From assembly GCA_002746535.1 (NCBI GenBank), contig NVWA01000009.1, forward strand, positions 106,483-170,482: DNA of 64,000 nucleotides, given 5' to 3'. The DNA is from Planctomycetota bacterium. Its GTDB lineage: Bacteria > Planctomycetota > GCA-2746535. A model generated the notes under the pieces. That model was not told the origin of the DNA, did no database searches, and was given only the letters and a program-made list of their open reading frames with translations. Positions 16,877 to 25,750 of the stretch are shown here, piece by piece. The position numbers and the translations under genes were made by a program. The stretch's first letter is position 1, and each line of letters begins with the position of its first letter.

Positions 16877-18178
16877 TTATTTATTACTCAAAATCAATTG
16901 ATTTAGTTTTTGGTCAATTGTAAATTTAAAAAAACGCAAAAAATTCATGCCAAGCAAACCATCAAATTGGAGAGCATTGTTAATGTCTACCGAGACTACA
17001 AAATCTTTTAATTGGATTCCTTGAATACTTAAAGATCTCACTTTTAAAATAGACATCTTAACATCTCCGCCGGCAGTTTTAAACCATCGAATTTTTCTGT
17101 AGTCGATACCAGAATACCCTAAGTTATCAGTAACCTTTTTTGACAAAGTTGTCATCGAGGCACCTGTATCAAGTAATAGAAAAACATCCTTTTCATTGTT
17201 AATTTTAATTTTCACAAAAAAACTATTACCTTTTTTGATAAGTGGAATAACAATATTTTCTGATACTTTTTGATTTTTTAACGTTTGATTTTCCTGTAAT
17301 TTTTCCTGATTTTTTGCATAAATTAAGTTGATTTGATTTATTAGTTTTAACGCGTCTTGACTATAAGTTTCATCGTCAAGTAAAAACCTAAGATTGCTTT
17401 CAGCTTTTTCCAGTTGCCTATCTTTGATACAAAGTAACGCTAATTCAAAATAATATTTGTTATTTTCGGGATCTTCAGCTATGGCATCCTCATAACCTTC
17501 TTTGGCCTTTTGAATTAAGCCTTTTTTTAAGAGGAGTACAATATGTTTTTCTCTTATTTCTCTTGAACGATTGAGCAAATCCTTTTGTGAATCATCATCT
17601 TGCACATAATAAACTTCTCTAGCAATATATTCTATTGCATTTACGTGTTCATTTTTTAATAGATATGCCTCAATTTTTAAATGAATAAGCTGGATAACAT
17701 TTGGAAAAACTCTACGAGCTTCTTCGATATCATCAATGGCTTTGGAATATTTTTTTTGTTTGAGTCGAGAATTTATGAGTTGAATTGTTTTTTTTAAAAA
17801 CCATTTTATTTCTGTTTTAGATAAGGGGTTTTCTGAGAAATTATAAAGCGTTATGGCATCAAAAAGATTCATATTTTTAAATAATTGGTTTGCTTTATCT
17901 ATGAATTTTGAGGAAAGAATCTTTTTTTTAGAAGGTTTGCCTTTTGCTATTTTTTTATTGATGTCACGTTGGTGGTTAATGAATGGTGTTGCAATAACAT
18001 CGTTATTTAATTGATTGCTCTTGTTTGGACTTAAATTCTCAGTAGTTAAGTTATGATTTGAATCAATTGAAGTGCTTTTATTATTTTCAGAAGTAATTTT
18101 AATGGAATGAGAATACCAACCAAAAGCAAATCCAACTAAAAGTAATATGATATAAATTGCTTTTTCCAAAGCTTTCAT
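16877..18178 (-). CDS. Membrane-anchored TPR protein with retropepsin-like aspartic protease domain
   Basis: One N-terminal transmembrane helix (IYIILLLVGFAFGWYS) anchors the protein, with the rest probably periplasmic. A Ser/Asn/Lys-rich linker leads into TPR-like helices (about residues 95-290, for example AIDDIEEARRVFPNVIQLIH and YEDAIAEDPENNKYYFELAL). The C-terminal 115 residues form a clan AA aspartic protease: the catalytic DTG is at residues 337-339 (LLLDTGASMTTLS), and the second hallmark is FDGLLGMNFLRFF. Bacterial enzymes of this type act as homodimers with one DTG each. The substrate is unknown. It lies 87 bp downstream of glyS and 208 bp before the next gene in the same direction. 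Confidence 0.85.
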   Translation of the reverse strand: MKALEKAIYIILLLVGFAFGWYSHSIKITSENNKSTSIDSNHNLTTENLSPNKSNQLNNDVIATPFINHQRDINKKIAKGKPSKKKILSSKFIDKANQLFKNMNLFDAITLYNFSENPLSKTEIKWFLKKTIQLINSRLKQKKYSKAIDDIEEARRVFPNVIQLIHLKIEAYLLKNEHVNAIEYIAREVYYVQDDDSQKDLLNRSREIREKHIVLLLKKGLIQKAKEGYEDAIAEDPENNKYYFELALLCIKDRQLEKAESNLRFLLDDETYSQDALKLINQINLIYAKNQEKLQENQTLKNQKVSENIVIPLIKKGNSFFVKIKINNEKDVFLLLDTGASMTTLSKKVTDNLGYSGIDYRKIRWFKTAGGDVKMSILKVRSLSIQGIQLKDFVVSVDINNALQFDGLLGMNFLRFFKFTIDQKLNQLILSNK

Positions 18179-18265
18179 AAGGGATATCTTCTTTATGATA
18201 AATGCTATTTTACTGCAAGGAGTAATTCGTTTGGTTGCCTTGCAGTTTGAAATTATAAATAATAT

Positions 18266-19825
18266 CTAATTTAGTTTTTCGAGAATTATTGATAAAGCAT
18301 CTTCTATGTTTATTCTTTCTTGACGCATATCATCTCTATAGCGAATTGTTATCGTATCATCATCCATTGTTTGTGTATCGATGGTTAAGCAAAACGGCGT
18401 TCCTATTTCATCATGACGACGATATCTTTTACCAATCGCGTGTTGTTCTTCGTATTTACAGTTGATACCTTTTTCTGTAAATCTTTTTGCTATTGTTCTG
18501 GCTTTGTCAGGCATGCCATCTTTTTTTACTAGTGGGAAAATAGCTACTTTAATTGGTGCCAATCGTGGAAGTAATCTAAGTACGGTTCTACCTTCTTTAC
18601 CATCTACGCCAGGTTCTTCATCATAAGCATCAATTAAAACCATTAATGTTGTTCTTGTGGCGCCAGCGGCAGGTTCAATTACATATGGAGTAAAATGCAT
18701 TCCTTTTTTTCCAGTTTCAGGATTTATTCTCTCAGCATCAAAGTATTGTAGCTTTACCTTTGAATGTTTTTCATGTTGCTTCAAATCATAATCAGTTCTG
18801 CTGGCTATTCCTTCGAGTTCATCCCAACCCCAAGGGTAAGCATATTCCACATCATAACAAGAGTCGGAATAAAAGGCTAATTCATCATCGTCATGTGCTC
18901 TTAAGCGCAATTTTTCTTTGTTGATTCCAAGTCGATCGATATACCAGTTAAAACGAGTTTCTTTCCAATATTCCATTTTTTCTTTTGATTGTTCAGGATA
19001 ACAAAAATATTCCATTTCCATTTGTTCAAATTCGCATGATCGAAAAATAAAATGCTCTACGGTAATTTCGTTTCTAAATGATTTGCCTTGTTGAGCAATA
19101 CCAAAGGGTAACTTCATGCTCATGGAATTCATTACATTATTGAATTGGACAAACATAGCTTGAGCTGTTTCGGGTCTTAAATAGACTGCGGACTTTGATT
19201 CAATATCTTCGATTTTTTTAATGAGTTCATTCTTAGACAAATCTTTGTTATCTAAAAGCATTTGTACGATTTCATTTTTGTTATCAACTGCACCTAAGGA
19301 TGTTTTGAACATTAAATTAAAGTTCTTTTCTTCTGATAGAAAAGGACTGCCACAATTGGTGCAGACATAATTTCGTTCAGCTGTTGCGCCTGTAATTTCT
19401 TTGCCATTTCTTTTTAGATCGTGACCCATTTTCTCTAAAGTTTCTAAGGCTACTTTCGCTTTCCCTTTGTCGGAAAATGAAATGACAGCATCGCTGCCTT
19501 GCTCTACAACTTCAGCTTTGTCAGCACGAAAACGTTCTTTACAAATAAGGCAGTCAACCAAAGGATCTGTAAAGCTGGATAAGTGACCAGAGGCTTTCCA
19601 AACATCAGGTTTCATGATTATGGAAGCATCAATGCCAACGATATCTTCTCTTTCGTGCACCATGGCTTTCCACCATTCTGCCATGATATTTCTTTTTAAT
19701 TCGACGCCAAGAGGGCCGTAATCATAGGCTGATTTTAAACCGCCATATATCTCTGATGATTGGAATACAAAGCCTCTTTTTTTACATAGAGAAACTATTT
19801 TTTGCATTAGGTCTTCATTTGACAT
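18266..19825 (-). CDS. glyS: Glycyl-tRNA synthetase (homodimeric alpha-2 type)
   Basis: Charges tRNA-Gly with glycine. The N-terminus (KIVSLCKKRGFVFQSSEIYG) and YDYGPLGVELKRN are diagnostic of the dimeric type rather than the alpha2-beta2 form. An insertion with two Cys pairs (CLIC at residues 92-95 and CTNC at 155-158) is a probable zinc-binding knuckle, as in Thermus and archaeal-type enzymes. Class II motif 2 lies around FRNEITVEHFIFRSCEFEQM and motif 3 at AAGATRTTLMVLIDAYDEE. The C-terminal anticodon-binding domain starts near LAPIKVAIFPL. Length 519 is complete. AAAGAAG precedes the ATG. No T-box leader is visible upstream. Confidence 0.96.
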   Translation of the reverse strand: MSNEDLMQKIVSLCKKRGFVFQSSEIYGGLKSAYDYGPLGVELKRNIMAEWWKAMVHEREDIVGIDASIIMKPDVWKASGHLSSFTDPLVDCLICKERFRADKAEVVEQGSDAVISFSDKGKAKVALETLEKMGHDLKRNGKEITGATAERNYVCTNCGSPFLSEEKNFNLMFKTSLGAVDNKNEIVQMLLDNKDLSKNELIKKIEDIESKSAVYLRPETAQAMFVQFNNVMNSMSMKLPFGIAQQGKSFRNEITVEHFIFRSCEFEQMEMEYFCYPEQSKEKMEYWKETRFNWYIDRLGINKEKLRLRAHDDDELAFYSDSCYDVEYAYPWGWDELEGIASRTDYDLKQHEKHSKVKLQYFDAERINPETGKKGMHFTPYVIEPAAGATRTTLMVLIDAYDEEPGVDGKEGRTVLRLLPRLAPIKVAIFPLVKKDGMPDKARTIAKRFTEKGINCKYEEQHAIGKRYRRHDEIGTPFCLTIDTQTMDDDTITIRYRDDMRQERINIEDALSIILEKLN

Positions 19826-20103
19826 AACGTTACTTCTTTCGCAGATCGGTTGTTTGAAAATGGAGGATTTTATTCACTTCAATAAACACCTCAAGATAGA
19901 AACTTTAAAATGCTTTTTTTACCTTAAAAACCAAACCATATAGATGAAATTATGGGAGAAAAGAAATATATGAGCTCTTTTAAAGCAAAAAACTACCCAT
20001 AACATAGAAAGTATTACTAGTCAAAATGGGCTGAATTAGTATATTTCCACAGTCAAATATGCTTTTTAAAAGCTATGAATGATTGAATTTCAGGTATTAA
20101 ATT

Positions 20104-20814
20104 ATGAAGAATATTTTATTCGTTTTGGGTTGTCTATTGCTACTTAGTTGTTTCATAAATTTGTACGGAGAACAAGAAGTAAAGAAAACCTATTTTGATG
20201 AAGCAAAGAAAAAAGTCAAAGCAGAAATAACATATGAGAATGGTAAAAGAAATGGCCCTGCTAAAACGTTTCATCCTAATGGACGACCATTAAGGGTCGT
20301 CACATTTAAAGATGACAAGAAGGAAGGGCTTTATTTTGAATATCATGATAACGGACAAAAAAAAATTGAGTGTACTTATTTACAAGGTTATTTAAGTGGT
20401 TTCTATAAAGAATATCACTCAAATGGTAGGCTTAAATTATTAACTAGATATTACCAACAAAAAGATACATCAGTTGAGGCGCCTGTTGTTAAACAATACA
20501 ACGCTAATATTTTAACTTTTACTGAAGTTGCATACCATCAGGATGGCAGACGAATACGTAGAAAAACCCCAATGGCATTTTACCGTATAGTTAAAGACAA
20601 AGGCCAAGGCAAATCAGTTTACGGGATGTTGAGAGTGAAAAATGGTGTAGAAATTGTTTATGATAAAAAAGGAAAAGTTGAATTTAAAAGAACTTATTTT
20701 AATGATCGAATGGATGGTGAGTTCCTTAATATCAAGAAAATAGAAACCAGTCAGCTAATTTCTGATCAAGGAAAAGTCGCTGCCATTGGTGATAAAGATA
20801 AACTTCAAGAGTAA
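20104..20814 (+). CDS. Secreted YwqK-type (MORN-variant) repeat protein
   Basis: The N-terminus is a signal sequence with a possible lipobox (LLLLSC at about residues 11-16). The mature part contains repeats of the MORN_2/YwqK type with a period of about 22 residues: ITYENGKRNGPAKTFHPNGR, VTFKDDKKEGLYFEYHDNGQ and CTYLQGYLSGFYKEYHSNGR, later degenerating to AYHQDGRRIRR and VYDKKGKVEFKRTYFNDRMDG. The family is often labelled toxin-antitoxin system YwqK antitoxin, but an exported single gene like this one is more likely an envelope beta-rich repeat protein. No partner toxin is adjacent. It ends 11 bp from the convergent FGE-like gene. Confidence 0.8.
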   Translation: MKNILFVLGCLLLLSCFINLYGEQEVKKTYFDEAKKKVKAEITYENGKRNGPAKTFHPNGRPLRVVTFKDDKKEGLYFEYHDNGQKKIECTYLQGYLSGFYKEYHSNGRLKLLTRYYQQKDTSVEAPVVKQYNANILTFTEVAYHQDGRRIRRKTPMAFYRIVKDKGQGKSVYGMLRVKNGVEIVYDKKGKVEFKRTYFNDRMDGEFLNIKKIETSQLISDQGKVAAIGDKDKLQE

Positions 20815-20825
20815 ATCAAAGCAGT

Positions 20826-21770
20826 TTAATCCGGTAATAAAACTATTCTAAAGCCTTGATTGTCATACGCTAAATCAATATGGTCTATAATTCGATTTGT
20901 AGAACGACAGTTGGCAGCGTCGCTTTTAAAACTACCTCCTCTATAAATCTTTATAGTTCCAGTTGTTGGACCTGTAGGGTCGACTGTATCAACATTTAAA
21001 TAAGTTGAAGAAAAGTCTATTACGACTTCATACGCATTGCCAGACATATCTTTGAGGCCCCAAGGGTTTTCTAGTTTTAGGCCAACCTCTTGTAAACTGT
21101 TATTTGAGTTTCCTGAATACCAGCAATACTTGTCTAATTCTGTTGTACTATTATTATCACCCCAATAATATTTGGTAATTGTATCTGCTCGATAAGCATA
21201 TTCCCATTGGGCTTCTGTTGGTAAAAGGAACTTATTGCTAGAGATAGATTGTTTATGAAGTTTTTCAATGAAACCATCCATTTTGGTAATATCCTCATGC
21301 GAAACATTTACTACTGGCAGATTATCGCCTAGGAAATCAGATGGGTTTTCACTGATTAATGAACCCCATTGTTTTTGCGTAATTTCTGTTTCATGCATCC
21401 AAAACCCTACTGTTAATGTCACTTGGTGCCTTGGTTGTTCTATAGGAACTAAAGTATCGGTAATATCTATTACTAAAAATTGGTCAAGATCACTATCAGG
21501 AGCACCCATAAAAAATAAACCTGCTGGGATCCAACGAAATGTATAATCTACCCCACCAATTGATTTTTTTAGAATTTCTCCAGCATCTTGACCTGTAGGA
21601 ATTATTCCTAAACCCTCTGGTTCTGGCAGAACATTTATGACTACAATAGGGTCTGGAATGATAGGTACTACGATATCAACAGGAACCTCGTCACTATTAT
21701 TTGACTTGCTACCGCAAGAGCAAAGCAATAGACATAGGCTTATAAGTGTAAAATGTTGAATTTTCAGCAT
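20826..21770 (-). CDS. FGE/SUMF1-like (formylglycine-generating enzyme family) lipoprotein
   Basis: The signal peptide ends in a lipobox (LLLCSC), so the protein should be lipid-anchored. After a Pro/Val-rich linker, the FGE-sulfatase domain runs from about residue 75 to the end, with FMGAPDSD, HETEITQKQWG, FLLPTEAQWEYAYRA, WGLKDMSGNAYEV and YRGGSFKSDAANCRS. In active FGE, two Cys near the C-terminus bind copper and oxidise the sulfatase Cys; here only the second is present (ANCRS) and the first position is not Cys. Several Trp positions of the family are replaced. I infer a non-catalytic or differently acting family member, as is common for bacterial SUMF1-like proteins. No sulfatase gene lies in the window. 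Convergent with the YwqK-type gene. Confidence 0.85.
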   Translation of the reverse strand: MLKIQHFTLISLCLLLCSCGSKSNNSDEVPVDIVVPIIPDPIVVINVLPEPEGLGIIPTGQDAGEILKKSIGGVDYTFRWIPAGLFFMGAPDSDLDQFLVIDITDTLVPIEQPRHQVTLTVGFWMHETEITQKQWGSLISENPSDFLGDNLPVVNVSHEDITKMDGFIEKLHKQSISSNKFLLPTEAQWEYAYRADTITKYYWGDNNSTTELDKYCWYSGNSNNSLQEVGLKLENPWGLKDMSGNAYEVVIDFSSTYLNVDTVDPTGPTTGTIKIYRGGSFKSDAANCRSTNRIIDHIDLAYDNQGFRIVLLPD

Positions 21771-21976
21771 GAAAATGCCCTGAACTTGACCTATCTATAG
21801 AATAACGTCCTTCTGTTTGTTGTATATTTCTTTTGTTTGACACTACTCTTTTTTATGGGGCTAATAATTTAATAAACAAATATATTGTACTTTTATTGCT
21901 GTAGCTACCACAATATATAGTAGTTTGCCTAATAATTACTAAAATTCGATTCTATTTATTTACAAAATAAATATTT

Positions 21977-22633
21977 ATGAAGACACTTTTATTCTGTTTA
22001 ATTGCTCTAATTCTTTCACACAGTGAATATCTGTACTGTCAGGAAAATCTTCCTCCTAAAGAAAGTCCGAGTAAATCTAAAAAGAGCTCAAAGAAAACAA
22101 AATATAGTAATAAAAAGCTAGATAATTTGTCAACGGAAGAGTTTCTAAAAGATAAAAATTCGACTAGTTCCAATACTGGAAATTTTAATGCTAGAGGCAG
22201 AAACCGAGTCAGCTGGGGAACATACATTCAAATGTTTCTTGTACTTGTTTTTATTTTATTTTTAATTTTGATTTTTTACTACTTATCAAAAGGAAGATTG
22301 AGAAAAACTTTTGTAGGAAACAATGGAGTCGAGATTTTAGCCCGAACATCAATATTACCAAAACAAAGCATCTTGGTATTGAGAGTTGGTCCCAAATTAT
22401 TAATCGTTAATTCGCATGTCAGTGGTGCGATGAATACTCTTACTGAGTTTACAAAGCCAGAAGATATTGAAATGATTTTACAAGAAATCGAAAAACCAAG
22501 TAATGACAATATATTTCAAACTTTATTAAAGAGAAATGAAGTGTTGTACGACGAAGAATTAGCTCATCCTGAAAAAGAATTAGAGAAAATAGAAAAGAAA
22601 GTGGATCAAGTTGAAGATAAATTTGAAGTTTAA
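21977..22633 (+). CDS. fliO: Flagellar biosynthetic protein FliO
   Basis: The first gene of the flagellar export-gate operon. A signal-like N-terminus, a Ser/Lys-rich linker, a single transmembrane helix (MFLVLVFILFLILIFYYLSKG, about residues 78-98) and the FliO domain follow (GNNGVEILARTSILPKQSIL and VLRVGPKLLIVNSHVSG), then a charged coiled-coil-like tail. FliO assists assembly of the FliP ring of the type III export gate. Sequence conservation is low in this family, so position directly before fliP is the main support together with the core motif. The reading frame overlaps the proposed fliP start by 23 bp. No clear Shine-Dalgarno precedes the ATG. Confidence 0.85.
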   Translation: MKTLLFCLIALILSHSEYLYCQENLPPKESPSKSKKSSKKTKYSNKKLDNLSTEEFLKDKNSTSSNTGNFNARGRNRVSWGTYIQMFLVLVFILFLILIFYYLSKGRLRKTFVGNNGVEILARTSILPKQSILVLRVGPKLLIVNSHVSGAMNTLTEFTKPEDIEMILQEIEKPSNDNIFQTLLKRNEVLYDEELAHPEKELEKIEKKVDQVEDKFEV

Positions 22634-23408
22634 AATTAATAACGTTGTGAAAACATCGTTTATCTTTATTGCGTTAATTCTTTTTACGACGGTTGCTGTT
22701 TATCCTCAGGATTTTAGTATTCCAAAATTTAATTTTATTGAAAAAGCAAATTCACCAGAAGAGGTATCAACTACCTTAGAGCTGTTATTTTTATTTACCG
22801 TATTATCTTTAATACCATCAATTCTTTTGATGATGACCAGCTTTACAAGATTTGCCATTATCTTTTCATTTTTAAAAAGGGCCCTTGGTACTAATGAAAC
22901 GCCACCAACTCAAATTATGAATGGCCTAGCTTTATTTTTGACCTTTATGGTTATGTCACCAGTATTTCAAGAAATTAATGATACGGCCATCACGCCTTAT
23001 ATGGAAAGCCACAAAGACGATAACGGACGTGTATTTACTCAACGGGATGCTTTCGCACAATCGCAGATAGTTATGAAAAAATTCCTGCTGCAACATAGTA
23101 ATCGTCGTGACGTTCGATTATTCATAGATCTTTCCAAAATACCTGTTCCAGAAAAAGCGATGGATATTCCGATGACTGTCTTGATTCCAGCTTTTATGGT
23201 CGGTGAATTAACGGAAGCATTTAAGATAGGGTTTTTATTATTTTTGCCATTTTTCGTAATTGATATGGTCATATCTAGCGTGTTGATGTCTATGGGTATG
23301 ATGATGTTGCCTCCACAGCTAATTTCATTGCCCTTCAAAATTTTATTATTCATTTTAATTGATGGTTGGAATTTACTTATTCAAGAGATGGTTCGTGGGT
23401 TTGGCTAG
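22611..23408 (+). CDS. fliP: Flagellar export-gate protein FliP
   Basis: Core channel subunit of the flagellar type III export gate in the inner membrane. After a signal peptide, the family blocks are TVLSLIPSILLMMTSFTRF, FSFLKRALGTNETPPTQIMNGLALFLTFMVMSPVF, TVLIPAFMVGELTEAFKIGF, LPFFVIDMVISSVLMSMGMMMLPPQ and FKILLFILIDGWNLL. These are near-identical to FliP throughout bacteria. The longest frame starts with TTG at 22611, with AGAAAGT 8 nt upstream and overlapping fliO; a GTG at 22647 would also leave an intact signal peptide, so the start is uncertain. It precedes fliQ by 69 bp. Confidence 0.95.
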   Translation: MKINLKFKINNVVKTSFIFIALILFTTVAVYPQDFSIPKFNFIEKANSPEEVSTTLELLFLFTVLSLIPSILLMMTSFTRFAIIFSFLKRALGTNETPPTQIMNGLALFLTFMVMSPVFQEINDTAITPYMESHKDDNGRVFTQRDAFAQSQIVMKKFLLQHSNRRDVRLFIDLSKIPVPEKAMDIPMTVLIPAFMVGELTEAFKIGFLLFLPFFVIDMVISSVLMSMGMMMLPPQLISLPFKILLFILIDGWNLLIQEMVRGFG

Positions 23409-23477
23409 CTTCCCTATTTGGGATTAAAATTAAAATAATATCGTTTGTATAAATTGTTTAAACTTAAGAGTTAAAAA

Positions 23478-23750
23478 ATGGAATTAGATGTAGATTTAGT
23501 TTTAGAACTTATTTACAGAACAACATTCTTGGCAATCCAAATTTCAGCGCCAATGTTGCTTACAGCTTTAGCTATTGGTTTGACGATTAGTGTTTTTCAA
23601 TCGGTTACTCAAATTCAAGAAATGACGTTGTCGTTTATTCCTAAAATCTTATTGACGGCAATTGTCATGATTATAACGATGCCTTGGATGCTTGAATTGT
23701 TAATAGATTTCACCAAAGACCTTTTTAAGATAATCGGTCAGCTGCAGTGA
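23478..23750 (+). CDS. fliQ: Flagellar export-gate protein FliQ
   Basis: A 90-residue protein with two transmembrane helices, the standard size for FliQ. Family patterns visible are APMLLTALAIGLTISVFQSVTQIQEMTLSFIPKIL and MIITMPWMLELLIDFT, with the conserved Q-x-x-T-Q-IQE-x-T-L-x-F-x-P-K loop. Four copies assemble around the FliP/FliR core of the export gate. Its TGA stop overlaps the GTG start of fliR (GTGA), the usual sign of translational coupling. Confidence 0.95.
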   Translation: MELDVDLVLELIYRTTFLAIQISAPMLLTALAIGLTISVFQSVTQIQEMTLSFIPKILLTAIVMIITMPWMLELLIDFTKDLFKIIGQLQ

Positions 23751-24544
23751 ATCTTGCTGATTTAGCGACATCAGAGTTTGAACATTTTATTTTAGTTTTA
23801 ATTCGTGTTAGTGGGTTATTTGTTTTCGCCCCGTTTTTCTCATCACAAATTTGGCCTTTTCAAGTTAAAACAATGGCCTCACTTACTTTAGCATGGGTTG
23901 TTTATTTAACGGTTCCCCATGCTAACGGGGAGTTTTTAGGAGAGTTAGGTATGTTTCCATATATGGTTTGTATGGAACTTATGGTTGGCTTCACAATAGG
24001 TTTTAGTGCACGATTAATATTTAATGGAGCCCTAATGGCGGGTAGTTTTATGGCTTTGCATATTGGCTATGGTATTACCAGTACCATAGACCCTTTTACA
24101 GATGCACAAAATAACATTTTGGCACAAATTTATTATATGTTTTCCGTATTAATTTTTATTGTGATTGGAGGACATCATTTATTATTGCGAATAATGGTTT
24201 ACTCTTTTGAAATTATTCCATTGGGTGGTTATTCATTAAATGCAACAGCAGACCCTACTGAGCATGTGATCATTCAAATGTCTCAAAAAATGTGGATTAT
24301 TGCGATGGAGCTTAGTGGGCCAGTATTGGTAGTCATGATGTTTTTGACAATTGGCCTGGCCATGTTAGCTAAAGCCGTTCCGCAAATGAATATTTTTGCT
24401 GTTGGTTTTTTAGCAAAAATTGCTTTGGGTATGATAGTTCTCTTATTTACTTTAGAAGTTAGTATTGATTATTTTGAGGAAATGTTTTTTAATTTACAAG
24501 CTGATTTAATCAATATTGTTAAATCATCAAGATCACCCACGTAG
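23747..24544 (+). CDS. fliR: Flagellar export-gate protein FliR
   Basis: Single-copy gate subunit completing the FliP5-FliR ring. The protein of 265 aa has about six hydrophobic segments and typical blocks such as VSGLFVFAPFFSSQIWPFQV, ELMVGFTIGFSARLIFNGALMAGSFMALHIGYGI and GLAMLAKAVPQMNIFAVGFLAKI (the PQMN-F motif is characteristic). The start is GTG, overlapping the end of fliQ by 4 bp, so it is translated by coupling. flhB follows after 9 bp. Confidence 0.95.
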   Translation: MNLADLATSEFEHFILVLIRVSGLFVFAPFFSSQIWPFQVKTMASLTLAWVVYLTVPHANGEFLGELGMFPYMVCMELMVGFTIGFSARLIFNGALMAGSFMALHIGYGITSTIDPFTDAQNNILAQIYYMFSVLIFIVIGGHHLLLRIMVYSFEIIPLGGYSLNATADPTEHVIIQMSQKMWIIAMELSGPVLVVMMFLTIGLAMLAKAVPQMNIFAVGFLAKIALGMIVLLFTLEVSIDYFEEMFFNLQADLINIVKSSRSPT

Positions 24545-24553
24545 AAAGTAGTT

Positions 24554-25633
24554 ATGGCAGAAGATGATAGTCAAGAAGACCGGACAGAGGAGCCCTCGGA
24601 GCGCAAGCGTCAGCAAGCGCGTGAGAAGGGTCAAATTCCTCGAAGTGCTGATTTTGCTGGCGCCGCTGTTTTATGTGCAGGAGTAACTATATTATTTATT
24701 TTTGGTGAAACCATGATGGAAGGACTTAAAGATATAACGATTTATTTTATTCGTATGACCGGTGATACTCCTGATTTTATTACAATAGAAGATGTTAGGA
24801 ATCTTACCATTACAACATTCATTATTTTGTTCAAATCCTCATGGTTTTTCTGGGTGGCTTTAATAATAGCAGCTATTGTGAGCAATTTAATAATGGTAGG
24901 TTTTTATATGTCCGGTGAGCCATTGAAACCAAAATTTGAAAAGCTAAATGTCTTTAAAGGGATTAAGCAGAAGTTTAGTTTTTCAACATTAAATTTATTA
25001 GTTCAAAATTTAGCCAAGTTTTTTTTAATAAGCACTGTTGTTTATTTAATTATTAAATCACTTTGGGCTGAAAGTTTAAATTCCGCCAATATTGGTTTTT
25101 TAGTTATGACTGATTTGATGATTACGGGGGTATTTAGAATTGCGATGTTATCAGCCTTTACTTTACTAGCCTGGAGTATATTAGACCTCATTTATCAAAA
25201 ATGGAATCATACAAGACAAATACGTATGACTAAAGAAGAAGTCAAAAAAGAAATGAAAGATATGGTCGGTGATCCTTATATCAGACAAAGAAGACGGCAG
25301 ATACAATTAAACCTTGCCCGTCAACGAATGATGACTCAAGTGCCTGAGGCAGATGTTATTGTGACGAACCCTATTTATATTGCCATCGCTATTAAATATG
25401 ATGCCGACACAATGGCAGCACCTATAGTTTTAGCCAAAGGGAAGAGAAAGACAGCAGAAAAAATTAGAAATATTGCTAGAGAACATTCAATCCCCATTGT
25501 CGAGAAAAAAGAGCTAGCTCGAGAAATCTATAAATTATGTGATGCCGGAGATCCAATACCAGAGTCATTATTTGTCGCCGTTGCTGAGATACTTGCCTAT
25601 ATCTATCAGTTAAGTAAAAAGAAAAGGGCTTGA
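24554..25633 (+). CDS. flhB: Flagellar export substrate-switch protein FlhB with altered cleavage motif
   Basis: FlhB controls the switch of the export apparatus from rod/hook to filament substrates. The N-terminal part begins with the charged block EDRTEEPSERKRQQAREKGQ and has four transmembrane helices. The cytoplasmic C-terminal domain holds the site where the canonical NPTH self-cleaves; here it reads NPIY at residues 272-275 (VTNPIYIAIAIKYDADTMAAP). The Asn-Pro pair needed for cleavage chemistry is kept, but Thr and His are lost. The distal part (REHSIPIVEKKELAREIYKL) and length are normal, so the gene looks intact. AGAAAGT precedes the ATG. flhA does not follow; the operon ends here in this window. 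Confidence 0.95.
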   Translation: MAEDDSQEDRTEEPSERKRQQAREKGQIPRSADFAGAAVLCAGVTILFIFGETMMEGLKDITIYFIRMTGDTPDFITIEDVRNLTITTFIILFKSSWFFWVALIIAAIVSNLIMVGFYMSGEPLKPKFEKLNVFKGIKQKFSFSTLNLLVQNLAKFFLISTVVYLIIKSLWAESLNSANIGFLVMTDLMITGVFRIAMLSAFTLLAWSILDLIYQKWNHTRQIRMTKEEVKKEMKDMVGDPYIRQRRRQIQLNLARQRMMTQVPEADVIVTNPIYIAIAIKYDADTMAAPIVLAKGKRKTAEKIRNIAREHSIPIVEKKELAREIYKLCDAGDPIPESLFVAVAEILAYIYQLSKKKRA

Positions 25634-25750
25634 TAAAAGTATTGCTACAGTAACTAGTAGTTTGAATTAATGCTTATATGTAATCTAGTAATATAAAAAT
25701 TAATTTGTAAACTGGTCTTTAATGTATTGGTAACTTTAGAAAGGTCATTT

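Noticed and set aside
20104..20814. YwqK-type protein as antitoxin of a toxin-antitoxin pair
   Set aside because: It carries a signal sequence and no toxin gene is adjacent; the antitoxin label is a family name only.
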